Source: Plantago major
Lineage: Eukaryota > Streptophyta > Magnoliopsida > Lamiales > Plantaginaceae
Direction: 5' to 3'
Assembly (NCBI GenBank): GCA_026545765.1
Contig: JAIFAC010000204.1
Span: 62,001 to 126,000 of the forward strand
DNA length: 64,000 nucleotides
Of the stretch, positions 45,109-57,155 are shown one piece after another (the first letter of the stretch is position 1; each line of letters begins with the position of its first letter). A program made the position numbers and the translations under genes. A model generated the notes under the pieces. That model was not told the DNA's origin, searched no databases, and was given only the letters and a program-made list of their open reading frames with translations.

Positions 45109-47069
45109 TGTAACGCCCCGACTTTTGGGTTTTCAAAAGGAGTAAATTTCAGTCGGGACGTCGGGCAAAAAATGAACCAAACCTTTAGAAACATTGATTC
45201 TGACAAACTTTCGTTTGAAGTTGCTAGAATAAAATATATTTTATTCACAAATAAAACCAAGATTTTCAACATTCTTATCTTTAAAAGATACACAATATAA
45301 CTAGAAATGACATGAATTTTTGAAATACACAAAAAGGACATTATTTTCATTGACAAAAATCCCAAATCCCAACCACTCTCTTAATTTGCTGAGTTTATCG
45401 GTCGTTCATTCTTCGTGCCATCTCACCTACAAGGAAGGGAATAGAAACAAGTGTGAGAAAAACCTCAATGAGTGTTCAAAGATGTTCGTGAAAAGTTTTC
45501 ATTAAAATCATAACAATAAACATTGAAGAACATAAAATAGAAAATACTTTCAATAACATTTACTTTTAAAAAAAAATATTATTTCATGCCGCTCCTTATA
45601 ACCCCACAGTAAAAGAGGCCTTATGTCTCCCTGATAGTCGATCAAACTATCCAGTCAGGACCCTGCCATGGTACAGGGGTGGAATTCTCTGACCAACTAA
45701 ATCGGTGAAGGCTTCTATCACTCGATTTAAAGGGAATGGTCGAAGAAACCGACAAGTAGCTCGCTGGACAACCCACCAAACTACAAGCCAATTAACCTGA
45801 ACCAAACATACGTATCTTTCTTGAACCGTCAATCAAAACAAAATAACAATCATATATATAAAAATATATATATCTTTCAAAATCAGCGGAAGCATGCTAA
45901 AACTCTTTCGTGATTTGGTTTTATGCAATAGAACATGCGTTTTGGAAAACATGCATTACTTATATATAAGTTGAAAATATATTAAAATACCTTCCAGGTT
46001 TTGAAAATAATACATATATATATTTTTGTGGAACACTCACATTCGAAGGTTAGGAAGAGCAAGAACCATGAAATTACTTGCCAGAGAACAAGCTACAAAC
46101 TTGAAAATAAGAAACTAGTACTTGAAGATTTTTTTAAGAAAATGCCCAAAAAATTTTAAGACAAATGAGGGCTGGAAAAATAGGTTATTTATAGGGTGGA
46201 TTTAGGGAAGGTGAAAGGGTTGAAGAGCTAAAAAAAATGGCGATTTAAATGGCTTAAATTGCACTTAAAACTCATTTTAAAACCAATAATAAAGGTGAAA
46301 AATTAAGAGAGACCTTTCACATTTTTTTAAACATTTAGACACAATAACTAATGATAAATGATCATATTTTACTTGGAAAAAAGTTCAAAAACATTTTTGG
46401 CATGACTTAGGGTCATTTGTACACAAAAATAAAATGTGACACAAAAAATGCAACAATTAGCAGAATTAAATTGAACTCACAATCACATATGCACATGTAA
46501 CAATTAAACTTAAAATATTGAACATGCATACGTAATATTTAACTTACAAGTAGACATGCATAAGTAACATAAAAGAGAAATGAATAGAAAATCAGAACGT
46601 TGATGAAACATAGCTGAAACATAGCATGTGAAATTCGACATTACAAGCGACCTTTCGTATCGTAACATGAAAAGACATAAAAATATTTTATACATTAAAG
46701 AAGCCTCAAGTTTACCAACTCTTGTATTTTGAAATGTATGAATATAAAATAACACTTTAATTTCTAAACATTAAGAGACCCTAACACACATAGAGACATG
46801 CATGTACATTACATAATTCAAAAGTGACCCTTCACAATATAAATCAATCAAAGAACATATATAATTAGCTTGTATTGTAGTTAAGTAAAAGGAAGACTCT
46901 TCACATAAATCATCAATCAAGACACTCGCATAAAGACTTCAAAAACAAATAATGAACTTTTAAAACAAACTTCACCAACATACTAAAACATGTTTGCACA
47001 AATAAACACACTTTTAACAAATCATACAAGATCCAAAATACCAAGTTAACTTAAAACTGGGGTATTACA
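45109..47069 (-). repeat. 3' LTR of the non-autonomous element (1961 bp)
   Basis: On the + strand it runs TGTAACGCCCCGACTTTTGG to GGGGTATTACA. A minus-strand TATA (CCCTATAAATAACC) lies near 46184-46197, as expected for an LTR promoter. The reading frame at 45320-45505 recurs in the other LTR and is not a gene. Confidence 0.93.
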
Positions 47070-47783
47070 CTCACCCCTCCTTAAAAGAATTTGGTCCCCA
47101 AATTCAAACCGTTAAAACAATTTACGACATATGAAATAGATTTTAAAAAAATTGAAGTTTTCCATGCAAAGAACACATTGAGCAGGAAGCAAAATAAAGC
47201 CTTCGACTTTTTTTTTTTTAAGTGACACGAAAAGTAGTGAAATATCAATAGAAACATGGAAAGACACGTGTAAAATTACTGTCTTCCTTTCATGCATCAA
47301 TGAGGAAGAAAAAAAAAATTGATACCAACTTAAGAGACCATGTTGGAAGTTCATGCACATGTGACCACCAAATAACAAGAATCTTAACTATTCAATTAAC
47401 ACAAGTTGACGAATATGTAACCAAATAAAAACAACTAGTAAAAAAAAATGGTGACTAGCAAGTTCAACTTTTGCATATTAAAGTCAAGAACAAGAATGAC
47501 AAGTAAGATAAAAACAATGCAAAAGGTCGATTCTAAGTGTTTGATGCCTTTGAAACAATGATCACTAAAATGAAAATTAGATGAGGAGTAGGAAAAAATC
47601 AACTCACCGAGGAAAAAAAGAATAAAAAGAAAGTCAAGTAAGAATGTAAGAAAAGGTACTTCGGAAATGCGCAAAGAACGTTCAACCGGCAACTCAGCAA
47701 ACTTCTCACTCAATTCCCCCAAAAGTCCGAAGACCCAATCCTGGCTTAGCCTAAGAAAATAAAACTTAGGCTCTGATACCATT
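47070..47783 (-). other. Internal region of the non-autonomous element (primer site, polypurine tract, no gene)
   Basis: On the minus strand: primer site TGGTATCAGAGCC at 47781-47769, then AT-rich DNA without a credible frame, then a polypurine tract AAGGAGGGGTGAG (complement of 47070-47082). The open stretch 47782-47435 starts within the primer site and is a chance frame. Confidence 0.88.
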
Positions 47784-49767
47784 TGTAACGCCCCGACTTT
47801 TGGGTTTTTAAAAGGAGTAAATTTCAGTCGGGACGTCGGGCAAAAACAGAGCCGAAACGTTTAGGGAAACATTCGAAGTTACAGACAAACTTTCGTTTGA
47901 AGTTGCTAGAATAAAAATATATTTTATCCAGCAAATAAAATCATAAGATTTTCAACATTCTTATCTTTAAAAGATACACAATATAACTAGAAATGACATG
48001 AATTTTTGAAATACACAAAAAGGACATTATTTTCATTGACAAAAATCCCAAATTCCAACCACTCTCTTAATTTGCTGAGTTTATCGGTCGTTCATTCTTC
48101 GTGCCATCTCACCTACAAGGAAGGGAATAGAAACAAGTGTGAGAAAAACCTCAATGAGTGTTCAAATATTTTCGTGAAAAGTTTTCATTAAAATCATAAC
48201 AATAAACATTGAAGAACATAAAATAGAAAATACTTTCAATAACATGTACTTTTAAAAAAAAAAACATTATTTCATGCCGCTCCTTATAACCCCACAGTAA
48301 AACAGGCATTATGTCTCCCTGATAGTCGATCAAACTATCCAGTCAGGACCCTGCCATGGTACAGGGGTGGAATTCTACGACCCAACTAAATCAGTGAAGG
48401 CTTCTATCACTCGATTTAAAGAGAATGGTCAAGAAAACCGACAGTAGCTACTTGACACAATGACCAAACTACAAGCCAATTAACCTGAACCAAACGTACG
48501 TATCTTTCTTGAACCGTCAATCAAAACAAAATAACAATCATATATATAAAAATATATATATCTTTCAAAATCAGCGGAAGCATGCTAAAACTCTTTCGTG
48601 ATTTGGTTTTATGCAATAGAACATGCGTTTTGGAAAACATGCATTACTTATATATAAGTTGAAAATATATTAAAATACCTTCCAGGTTTTGAAAATAATA
48701 CATATATATAGTTTTGTGGAACACTCACATTCGAAGGTTAGGAAGCGCAAGAACCATGAAATTACTTGCAAGAAAAACAAGCTACAAACTTGAAAATAAG
48801 AAACTAATACTTGAAGATTTTTTTAAGAAAATGCCCAAAACATTTTAAGACAAATGAGGGCTGGAAAAATAGGGTATTTATATGGTGGATTTAGGGAAGG
48901 TGAAAGGGTTGAAGAGCTAAAAAAAATGGCAATTTAAATGGCTTAAATTGCACTTAAAACTCATTTTAAAACCAATAATAAAGGTGAAAAATTAAGAGAG
49001 ACCTTTCACATTTTTTTAAACATTTAGACACAATAACTAATGATAAATGATCATATTTTACTTGGAAAAAAGTTCAAAAACATTTTTGGCATGACTTAGG
49101 GTCATTTGTACACAAAATTAAAATGTGACACAAAAAATACAACAATTAGAGGAATTAAATTGAACTCACAATCACATATGCACATGTAACAATTAAACTT
49201 AAAATATTGAACATGCATACGTAATATTTAACTTACAAGTAGACATGCATAAGTAACATAAAAGAGAAATGAAAAGAAAATCGAGCGTTGATCAAAACAT
49301 AATTTGAAACATAGCATCGACATTCGACATTATTACAAGCGACCTTTCGTATCGTAACTTTTAAAGATATAAAAATATTTTATACATTAAAGAAGCCTCA
49401 AGTTTACCAACTCTTGTATTTTGAAATGTATGAATATAAAATAACACTTTAATTTCTAAACATTAAGAGACCCAAACACATATAGAGACATGCATGTACA
49501 TTACATAATTCAAAAGTGACCCTTCACAATATAAATCAATCAAAGAACATATATAATTAGCTTGTATTGTAGTTAAGTAAAGGAAGACTCTTCCATAAAT
49601 CATCAATCAAGACACTGCATAAAGACTTCTAAAACAAATAATGAACTTTTAAAACAAACTTCACCAACATACTAAAATAACTCTAATATACTTGAGACAA
49701 ATAAAGTAACACTAATAAATCATGCGAGGACAAAAGTACTATGGTACGAAATCAAATGGGTGTCACA
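47784..49767 (-). repeat. 5' LTR of the non-autonomous element (1984 bp)
   Basis: Nearly identical to 45109-47069, so the insertion is recent, except for the last ~90 bp, which diverge (49675-49767). Scattered differences are mostly at CTG/CAG sites, for example TCTACGACCC near 48374 against TCTCTGACC near 45687. Confidence 0.92.
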
Positions 49768-50079
49768 CCATTAGAACATGAATAAACAAGCTTAAAATAA
49801 GCTACTTGAGACATCTGTCATTACAATTATGAAACATTTAGTCATTCAAAGTTTTTAAAACATCTATTCTCATAAAAAAAATTACAATAAATATACAAAT
49901 GCAAACTAAGTTGTTAAAATAGGCTTTTTCCGATTAAACTTGTTGATGAACTTCAACTTCCTGCCTTTTTATTATTTGTGCTTGTTACTTCAATACTACA
50001 GTGACACCTTTGAGAGACCTATCATCAAACTCGATGACATCGTCATCACCTTAAAACATTCAATAACTATGTTAAAAGC
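49768..50079. other. Intergenic, nothing recognised
   Basis: It begins with the right-hand CCATT duplication, followed by AT-rich DNA without a gene or repeat that I recognise. It ends where the Gypsy LTR begins. Confidence 0.7.
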
Positions 50080-50915
50080 TGTTATTACGGACATGTGTCC
50101 AATCCGTTAAGGCGCCGTAGGCGTGTCCTAAAGCGCATCACGGCAATTAGCCGTATTAGTCCGACCTCACATGAGTGCATCCCGAAGTGAATCGACCGAT
50201 GCGTTAAAGTCACTACACCCTTACGGCTAGTCCGAGCTAGTGGGAAAAATTCTTCTAAACACAGCTCGTCGATGCAGAGATGCCAAGCGGACGGACGAGA
50301 GAATCTCGGGCGCCACCATCACATCAAGACCAAGCGTATATGAACTCTTGAGATACTTGGTGAGACTCTTGGGTCGGACATCCAAAGTTACCCAAGGCGG
50401 ATCAACCAAGCAGATAGATCTGTCGAGGGACTAACCACGGACCAATGCGGAACACTACTCTCGGAGGAAAAGGTCAAACTACCCTCCGGGCCCACTAATC
50501 GGTATTGGATTCTTTGTTCACTAATGGGCCATGGGCCAAAGGTAGCATTGGTGTCCAAATCTGGATCATACACTTGGCATCATCTTATGAACCTCTTCAT
50601 AAGTACACGATAACTATAAATATGGATTAAGGTCCAAGACCTTAAGGTAAGTGTTTTTGGACATAATAACCTTCATCATAACTATTGCATTGGGAGCTTC
50701 CAACTCTCTTTTGAGTAAAGTCTCTAACCGGATTGACATAGGAAATCGGGGTATCCCGTTCTAAACCCCCCCCCCCCCCCCACTTAGTCCTTTCAGGTGC
50801 TCTAGCTCGGATAAGTACTGCTTCGGACTTCAAGTAGGAGGCGGGACCTAGACACAGTTGTTTGTAATAGTTTAGTCGATTAGTGTTGAGGTTTTACCCT
50901 CGACATTTTGGCGTC
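50080..50915 (+). repeat. 5' LTR of the + strand Gypsy element (836 bp)
   Basis: It runs TGTTATTACGGACATGTGTC to ACCCTCGACA. TATAAATAT at 50615-50623 is a good promoter TATA. A run of 16 C lies at 50766-50781, where the related LTR has only five G. It forms an inverted repeat with 56352-57155. Confidence 0.92.
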
Positions 50916-50918
50916 GTC

Positions 50919-50935
50919 TATGGGAATCAACAAGA
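50919..50935 (+). promoter_or_regulatory. Primer binding site of the + strand Gypsy element
   Basis: TGGCGTCGTCTATGGGA, three bases after the LTR, is close to the TGGCGCCGTCTGTGGGA-type primer site of Tat-lineage Gypsy elements, with mutations. Confidence 0.75.
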
Positions 50936-50957
50936 AGTTTTCGTGTTTTGATTGGTG

Positions 50958-52600
50958 ATGGCAAGAACAAGAGGCCAGACGGTGATGCGGCGAGTGGGGA
51001 CTCCACCACCGAGCCTGAGGCGTCATACGAGGGATGTAGAAACGCTATGGCCGGAAGGAGATATCAGTGAGGATGCACGGCCAGCCCGTCCTCGGATGAA
51101 GGGTCGTCTGAGCTTCTCGTGAGCTCGAGGCCCTGCGACGAGCAGCGATTCACTATGCACGATGGTCGCCTTGTCGCACTAATGATCTCGGACTAAGCGA
51201 GGCGATTCGATAGGTTACTCACAATCATTCGAGGTGCACAGGGTCGACAATGCTCCTCCTCGGCAAGCCATGTGCCGATGGTCACTCCTCCTCGGCGAGC
51301 TTGCATTATCGAGAGCAGGCAATGCCCGATCCGGCGAGGTTAGGGATCAACCACCTCGGGAGGATTTGCGAGATCTTACGGATCGGCGGGCATTAGCTTC
51401 TCAAGTCCGAGGTGAGGAAGCCACGGAAGGAGAGAATGTCAAGGCAGAATAATAGATACCCAGACGTTCATAACAAGCACCTCCAAGAGACATGGATCAA
51501 ATGGCGAAGCTGTTCGGTGGTCGCATAAATGAACTCCCCGCAAATGTAGCTATTCATCCGAGGACAAGAGAGATCATGATGCAGATGAGATCTATGCCCA
51601 GTGAAGGCTCGAGGCCAGATTCAATCTCGGACGCCTCATGAAAGACCACGGAGATAACTACTAGTGCACCAAATCCCACATGCGACATCATGAGAAAAGA
51701 AAGAAAGCGAAACTTCGGATCACGTGATCCCAAATTTGGAATACTATTATGGGGATACTTGTCCGTTGGTCACTGACAAGGTACAACAAGATGGATTCAA
51801 AGGAATGACAACACGAAAGCTCTTACATTCTCATCCACTCTCTTGAATGGCCATGAATTGGTACGCATTGCCAAACAAATCGATAAAGTCATATGCGGAC
51901 CTTTCTTCCAAGTTCTTGTCACGATTTGGGAAATCGAAAAGGAGAAAGCGTACCGTAGAACATCTGGCAGAAGTTGTACAGCGAGAGCAAGAGGATCTAA
52001 GGACCTTCCTAGATCGCTTTCACACGGAAGTTCTTCGAGTTGAGTCACACAGTATTAAGGAATGGGTCCGACACCTGTATGCTAATACTTTCAACTCAGA
52101 ACTCCGAAGAAAACTCTCAAGTCAGGAAGTGAGGAGTGAAAAGCATTTAGATGACATCTGTGAAGAAGTGATGTACGGAGAGGAGTATAGGAGGAATGTT
52201 CGATGAAATTTGGTTCGAAAGGAAAGGATCCGGTGAAGCAAGAGCAGCGCCGGAAAGTTTGACTCGAGAAAGGATCACGAGGATAGAGGTTTCCACGAGG
52301 AGAGAAGTTCGCCGAGGAGATCGCGGACTATACCCGTCTCAATAGGCCTAGATCCGACATCTTGGCGACTATCATTGAGAAGAATCTAGATGTCCAGTGG
52401 CCGAAGCCCTCTTACAACAACCGTAAGAGTAAGAATGCAAAGGGCTACTGCAAGTTCCACAAGTGTCGCGGACACGAGAGCGACGATTGTATTCAATTGA
52501 AAACAGAGGTTGAAAACCTAGTAAGAGATGGCAAATTAAAGGAGCATGTCTATGCGGATGAGCCTCCGCAGCGAGATAGAGCGAGCGAAGGAGGAAGAGA
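50958..52600 (+). pseudogene. Gypsy gag, + strand element (degenerate)
   Basis: It starts near ATG 50958 (MARTRGQTVMRR). The best part is 51847-52206, a retrotransposon gag domain (SYADLSSKFLSRFGKSKRR, EDLRTFLDRFHTEVLRV). A CCH-type motif CKFHKCRGHESDDCIQLK at about 52449-52502 and GKLKEHVYADEPP follow, as is usual near the gag/protease border of Tat elements. Several stops and shifts break it. The protease appears deleted between about 52590 and 52610. Confidence 0.85.
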
Positions 52601-52604
52601 ATGT

Positions 52605-54840
52605 GGCGGCGATGTGTTTGCTTGGAGTACCGATGACTCACGAAAGCGGGACATATTGAGGAAGTCTATTATTCGATTGGGTTTGCAGCGTAATTTTTGT
52701 CGAAAAATCGCCGGGCAAATGGCGGATGTGTAACTTCACCGGGTTGAACAAGTTACGCCCCAAAGATCCGTACCCACTACGAATAGATCAACTAGTTGAC
52801 TCCCGTCGGGATGTGCATTCTTGAGTTTCATGGGCCGCGTACAAGGTTTTACCAAATTCGGATGGCGAAGAGGGCGTCGAAAGCGGCTTTTCTTCGCTTC
52901 TGGGGTATCTTGCTTCAAGGTAATGCCCGCCGGATTGAAGAATCTGGGAGCCACTACCTGCTGGTGAACGGATGTTCGGATGAGATTGGGAAGACAATGG
53001 AAGTGTCACGTGGGCGACATGCTTTCGTCGAGAACAAAGCGAAAGCAACATGTGCATCATTTGAACAAGTGCTTTGCTATCCTTAGGAAGTATGGAATGA
53101 AATTGAATCGAGAAAAATGCACTTTGAGTGAAAGGAGGAAAGTTCACAGGATACATAGTCACGAGAAAGATGAATAAGCGCAAATCGAGAAGATCAAAGG
53201 CAATCTTAGATCGCCACATCCAAAAACCCTCAATGAGGTACAACGACTCATAGGAAGTCTCATGTCCTTGATCGTTTTATTTCACGTTCGTGGAAAAAAA
53301 CCTTAGTTCTTCAAAATCCTCCGGAAAGGAAGAACTTTGTGTGGTAATGGAATGTTAGGAGGCTTTGAAAAATTGAAAGAGTACCTCCATTCCCTCCTTT
53401 GCTCTCCAAATCCGTCGAAGGAGAACCACTCTACCTCTACTACCTAGCAATCACGGAAGAGACAATTAGTTACGTATTAATGCAGTTCGGGCTAATGAAC
53501 ATTTGCGATCTACTATCTTAGCAAAGCCCTTAACTGGCGGAGACAAGATACGTGAAGATTGAGCAACTTGCATATGCTTTGGTTTACACATGAGGCGATT
53601 AAAACCTTACTTCAAATCTCACAAAATAGTGGTACTAAGCCGAACCTTTGAAACAGGTCTTGGGAAGCCCGATCAGTGGATGACTCTCTAAGTTGGCAAT
53701 TGAGCTAAGTGAATCGATATTTGCTATCGAGCTCCGTCGACGAAAGCTCAAGTCTCGCCGATTTCCTAGCGAGTATCTGGCGGATTGAGAGAAAGTCCAC
53801 GACAAATAGGCATTTGAATATGATCACCAAGCGTACAAAAGCCAATTCGCTGAAGTTAAACCGGAAAATCTCGGATGCTCAATTTATTATCGATCCTCGC
53901 TTGCGTCATATGAGAACCTCGGGTCAACAAATGTTCCTTCTTGGCGATATTACCAAGCAGATCCGATTTTAACAACTCCGGATCGGAAATCAAAGGAAAA
54001 GAACAACGGTTGAAGCCCGAAGCTTCGAAGACCTCGAACCCAAAAACATCCTTGGATGTTTGGACATTGAAGTGGATGGTTCCTCCTTTGGAAGAGTGGG
54101 AGAATTGGAATCTTTATTAAGAGCCACGATGGCGCGGAACTCGACTCTGTGATATCCTTGAAATTCAAAGTCACCAATAATGAGGAAATTTGAGTCTGAA
54201 GCGTTGTTGAGTCTACATCGGGCCAAATCTCTGGTCAGGAAGCTCAAAGCTTATCACGGACTCACTGACTAGTGGAAGCTCAATTTTCGGGAACCTTTGC
54301 CACGAAGGGTCCTTGATGATTAAGTATCTCGAGCTACTCAGCGAAACCATCCTCTTTGAAGAATTTACCACAGAAAAGTTTGTGAGCACATAATGAAAAG
54401 CGGATGCTTTGGCAAAATATGCATCCATGACAGTGACCCCTAACCGAGAGTAATCCTACTCCATCTCTCACTCATCCGTCATGAGTCCCAATTCATTATC
54501 ATGATAACGAACACATAAAGAAATTGGATGGTGACATCTGGAACTATCTCAAGGACGGATCTCTACCAGCCGATCCGAAGGAATCAAGGAGTGTGAAGTG
54601 CCAAGCGAACAGATACTTTATATTAGGTGAAGACTTATACAAAAGATCTTTTGTTGGAACTCCCTTGAGGTGCTTGAGCCCGCAAGAGGCTAAAACTGTG
54701 CTGGAAGAGATACACAACGGAAGCTGTGGAAGTCATTCCGGGGGAAGAACTCTTGCCCAGAAAATCATACAACAAGGATATTACTGGCCTAGCATCGATA
54801 AGGATTCCGCTAACCACGACAAGGATATTACTCTTGACAA
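52605..54840 (+). pseudogene. Gypsy pol fragments (RT, RNase H, integrase zinc finger), + strand element
   Basis: DVFAWSTDD near 52613-52640 marks the RT entry. The RT body is scrambled: remnants of the FTGLNKL block near 52735, the FYQIRMA block near 52845, a ruined catalytic YVDD block near 53000, and RKYGMKLNREKCTL near 53085-53130. RNase H and linker remnants run 53300-54430. The integrase zinc-binding region at 54524-54840 is well preserved (LYKRSFVGTPLRCLSPQEA, HNGSCGSHSGGRTLAQKI, QGYYWPS). The fragment ends before the integrase catalytic core. Confidence 0.85.
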
Positions 54841-56351
54841 ACTATTTAAGGTTGAATGAGACTTGGTATATTAGTCTATTCGAATATGATCAAATATGTG
54901 TACCCAAAATGTATTTATTGTGAGTGCGATGTGTGAAAACTATTTTGTGAAAGCTTGGATTAATGTGTAAATTTAAGCTCATCAATATGATTATGAAGTG
55001 TTTGACCCTTTCGAGGGATTGTCGTGCCTTGGATTACAGTTATGTTTATGTGACCCCTATGGTATGGGATATTTTATGTGAAAGTCAGCTTGTATGCCAC
55101 CATGGTTTTTGTGTGGCCATGGTATATGTCTGATCGAGCTAAACGTGAATTGTGGATAGTTTTTTCGGCAGAATGGCATGATGCCATTTTCTTCATGAAT
55201 GATAGACTCGTATCCTTGTCTTTGCACTGTATTAAACGTTTTCTGTGTAGTGGTTAAAGCTAGATTGAGCTTCATGTTCTCTTCATCCCTTAAAAATGTT
55301 CTCGCTGAGACATTAGCAAGCTTGCAGTGCGCCATAGTATAATGTCAACGCAAAACTTTAGATTTTCAGGGAGAGCAACCATTATTTCTTTGTGTTGAGC
55401 CTGTAGTTTAGCAGCTGTTGCAGACATAGCTTTTGTTCTTGGCATGCCTTGTGCATAATTGTCATTTATTTTCTTAGCCTTTTCTGAAGAAGGAATGAGC
55501 ATACTCTTCTTTGGTCCAGAGATGAGAGATGCTCTACTAGTGGGGATATTTCTCTATCCTTTGGTTTTTCAACATCTTGTCCTTCTTGGAATGGATAAAA
55601 CCGAATAGGAATTTTTTGATATGCAGTAAGCAATGTGGAAACCTCCATGGCCTTAATTTAAAATTGTCTAATACAAAAATACATAATGTAATTATTGATT
55701 AGTTTAAATTTATATAGGATTTTTTTTTAATTTCGGGAAAGGGGTTTAAAGTAAAAGTTGGTTTATGACATTATCAATGACGTCATATTTTGGACAAACA
55801 ATAAATCAATTTTAAAAAATTCCAAGAAAAATATTTTTTGGGGCAATGGCGTTGACTAACAACAAGGTGTTATGTAAGGTTTTGCAAACCGTTGAACTTA
55901 CATACGTAATGTTGGCAGAGTAAGTATAGTAAAAGGGAAGACTTTCCTATAGATTCGGAAAATTTGGTTTAATGTCACAAACCGGCCGAATGGACCAAAT
56001 GCACGGTTTTCAATTAGACCGGCTGCCTATATATAGGCAACAAAACACCCTATTATCTGCAAAAATACCCAAAATATTTATGATTTGATTGTTTGCAAAT
56101 GCTTTGTTGTTTTGTTGTACTTTTAAGATGTATTGTTATAGTTTTACAAGGCATTGCTATGGTTTTAAGCATCAATGTTATTGTTTTAGCTTGTGTTGCA
56201 TATTCCTACTTTCTAAGAGGTATTGCTATAGTCTTAAGAGACACTTATATGGTTTTAATCATCAATTTTACTATTTTTGGCTTGTTTTGCATCTTCCTTT
56301 TTTTGTTTTAAGCATCGATGTGATTGTTTTAATGATAGTTGTTATGGTTTT
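54841..56351. other. Unassigned region between two inverted Gypsy fragments
   Basis: No known domain was seen. Minus-strand open stretches at 55648-55466, 55502-55290 and 55335-55057 overlap in different frames and could be one broken gene (words such as KAKKINDNYAQGMPRTKAM and ALTTTQKTFNTVQRQGYES). I do not recognise it. A TATA-like CTATATATAGG is at 56029-56039 on either strand. 56125-56305 holds two copies of a ~90-bp T-rich repeat. Confidence 0.5.
56125..56305 (+). repeat. ~90-bp T-rich direct repeat, two copies
   Basis: Copies start near 56125 and 56213. Each runs through (G/A)TATTGNTATAG, ATGGTTTTAA(G/T)CATCAAT, TNGCTTGTNTTGCAT. The reading frames over it simply reflect the repeat. Confidence 0.75.
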
Positions 56352-57155
56352 TGTTGAGGGGTAAAACCTCGAGCACTAACTGACTAAACTATTACAAACA
56401 AGCAGGTCTAGGTCCCGCCTCCTACTTGAAGTCCGAAGCAGTACTTATCCGAGCTAGAGCACCTGAAAGGACTAAGTGGGGGAAATAGAAACGGGATACG
56501 GATTGCCTATGTCGATCCGGTTAGAACTACTCGAAAGAGTTGGAAGCTCGATGTAATAGTTATGAGGAAGGCTATTATGTCCAAAACACTTACCTTAAGG
56601 TCTTGGACCTTAAGCCATATTATAGTTATTGTGTACTTATGAAGAGGTTCATAAGATGATGCCAGTGTATGATCGATTTGGACACCAATCTTACCTTTGG
56701 CCCATGGCCCATTAGTGAAACGATAATCGATACCGATTAGTGGGCACGGGAGGGTAGTTTGGACCTTTTCCCTCTGAGAATCTTTGTTCCTTTGTTGGGT
56801 CCGTGTTAGTCCCTCGGTGGATCATGCCTTGGTTGATGCGCCTTGGGTAACTCTGGATGTCGAGCGAAGTCTCACGGAAGTATCTCGATGGATTACATTA
56901 TCGTTTGGTCTTGATGTGATGGTGGCGTCAAGATTCTCTCGTCCGGTCCGTTTAGCATCTGTCTTGGCGTAGCAGTTTAGAAGTCTTTTTCCGGCTAGCT
57001 CGGACTAGGGTGTAAAGTGTGACTTTAGCGTCTTTGGTCGATTCACTTTGGACGGACCATGTGAGGTCGGACCGATCTTGAATTAGCTAATTAAGCGTGA
57101 TGCGCTTTAGGACCGCTATGGCGTATAGCGGATTGGACACATGTTCGTAACAACA
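56352..57155 (-). repeat. 3' LTR of the minus-strand Gypsy element (804 bp)
   Basis: Reverse complement of the LTR family at 50080-50915, including the shared blocks around GGCGGGACCTAG and CATGGGCCAAAGG. On the + strand it runs TGTTGAGGGGTAAAACC to TTCGTAACAACA. The minus-strand polypurine tract AACTAGGGGGCATA (complement of 57156-57169) abuts it. Confidence 0.92.

Larger units (their letters stand above)
45109..49767 (-). mobile_element. Non-autonomous LTR retrotransposon with large LTRs and 714-bp interior
   Basis: Two near-identical LTRs flank a short non-coding interior. Perfect 5-bp target duplication CCATT (45104-45108 and 49768-49772). The primer site (complement of 47769-47781, TGGTATCAGAGCC) lies beside the right LTR and the polypurine tract beside the left one, so it reads on the minus strand. 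LTR ends (TGTAATACCCC... and ...CGTTACA) are like those of Tekay/Del chromoviruses. No gag or pol is present, so it would depend on another element. This class is called LARD or non-autonomous. Confidence 0.93.
50080..54840 (+). mobile_element. Ty3/Gypsy element (Tat-like), 5' part, truncated
   Basis: 5' LTR, primer site, gag, a damaged RT and the integrase zinc-finger region are present. After the integrase H2C2 region (about 54800-54840) the similarity stops abruptly. The integrase core, 3' region and 3' LTR are missing. The LTR is the same family as the minus-strand LTR at 56352-57155. Confidence 0.9.

Noticed and set aside
47435..47782. 115-codon minus-strand frame in the non-autonomous element
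   Set aside because: It starts inside the primer binding site and has no similarity to gag or any domain; chance frame.
45320..48191. Matching 61-codon frames in both LTRs (45320-45505 and 48006-48191)
   Set aside because: They are the same LTR sequence seen twice, on the strand opposite to element transcription.
51797..52048. Minus-strand 83-codon frame
   Set aside because: Shadow of the Gypsy gag domain encoded on the + strand at 51847-52206.
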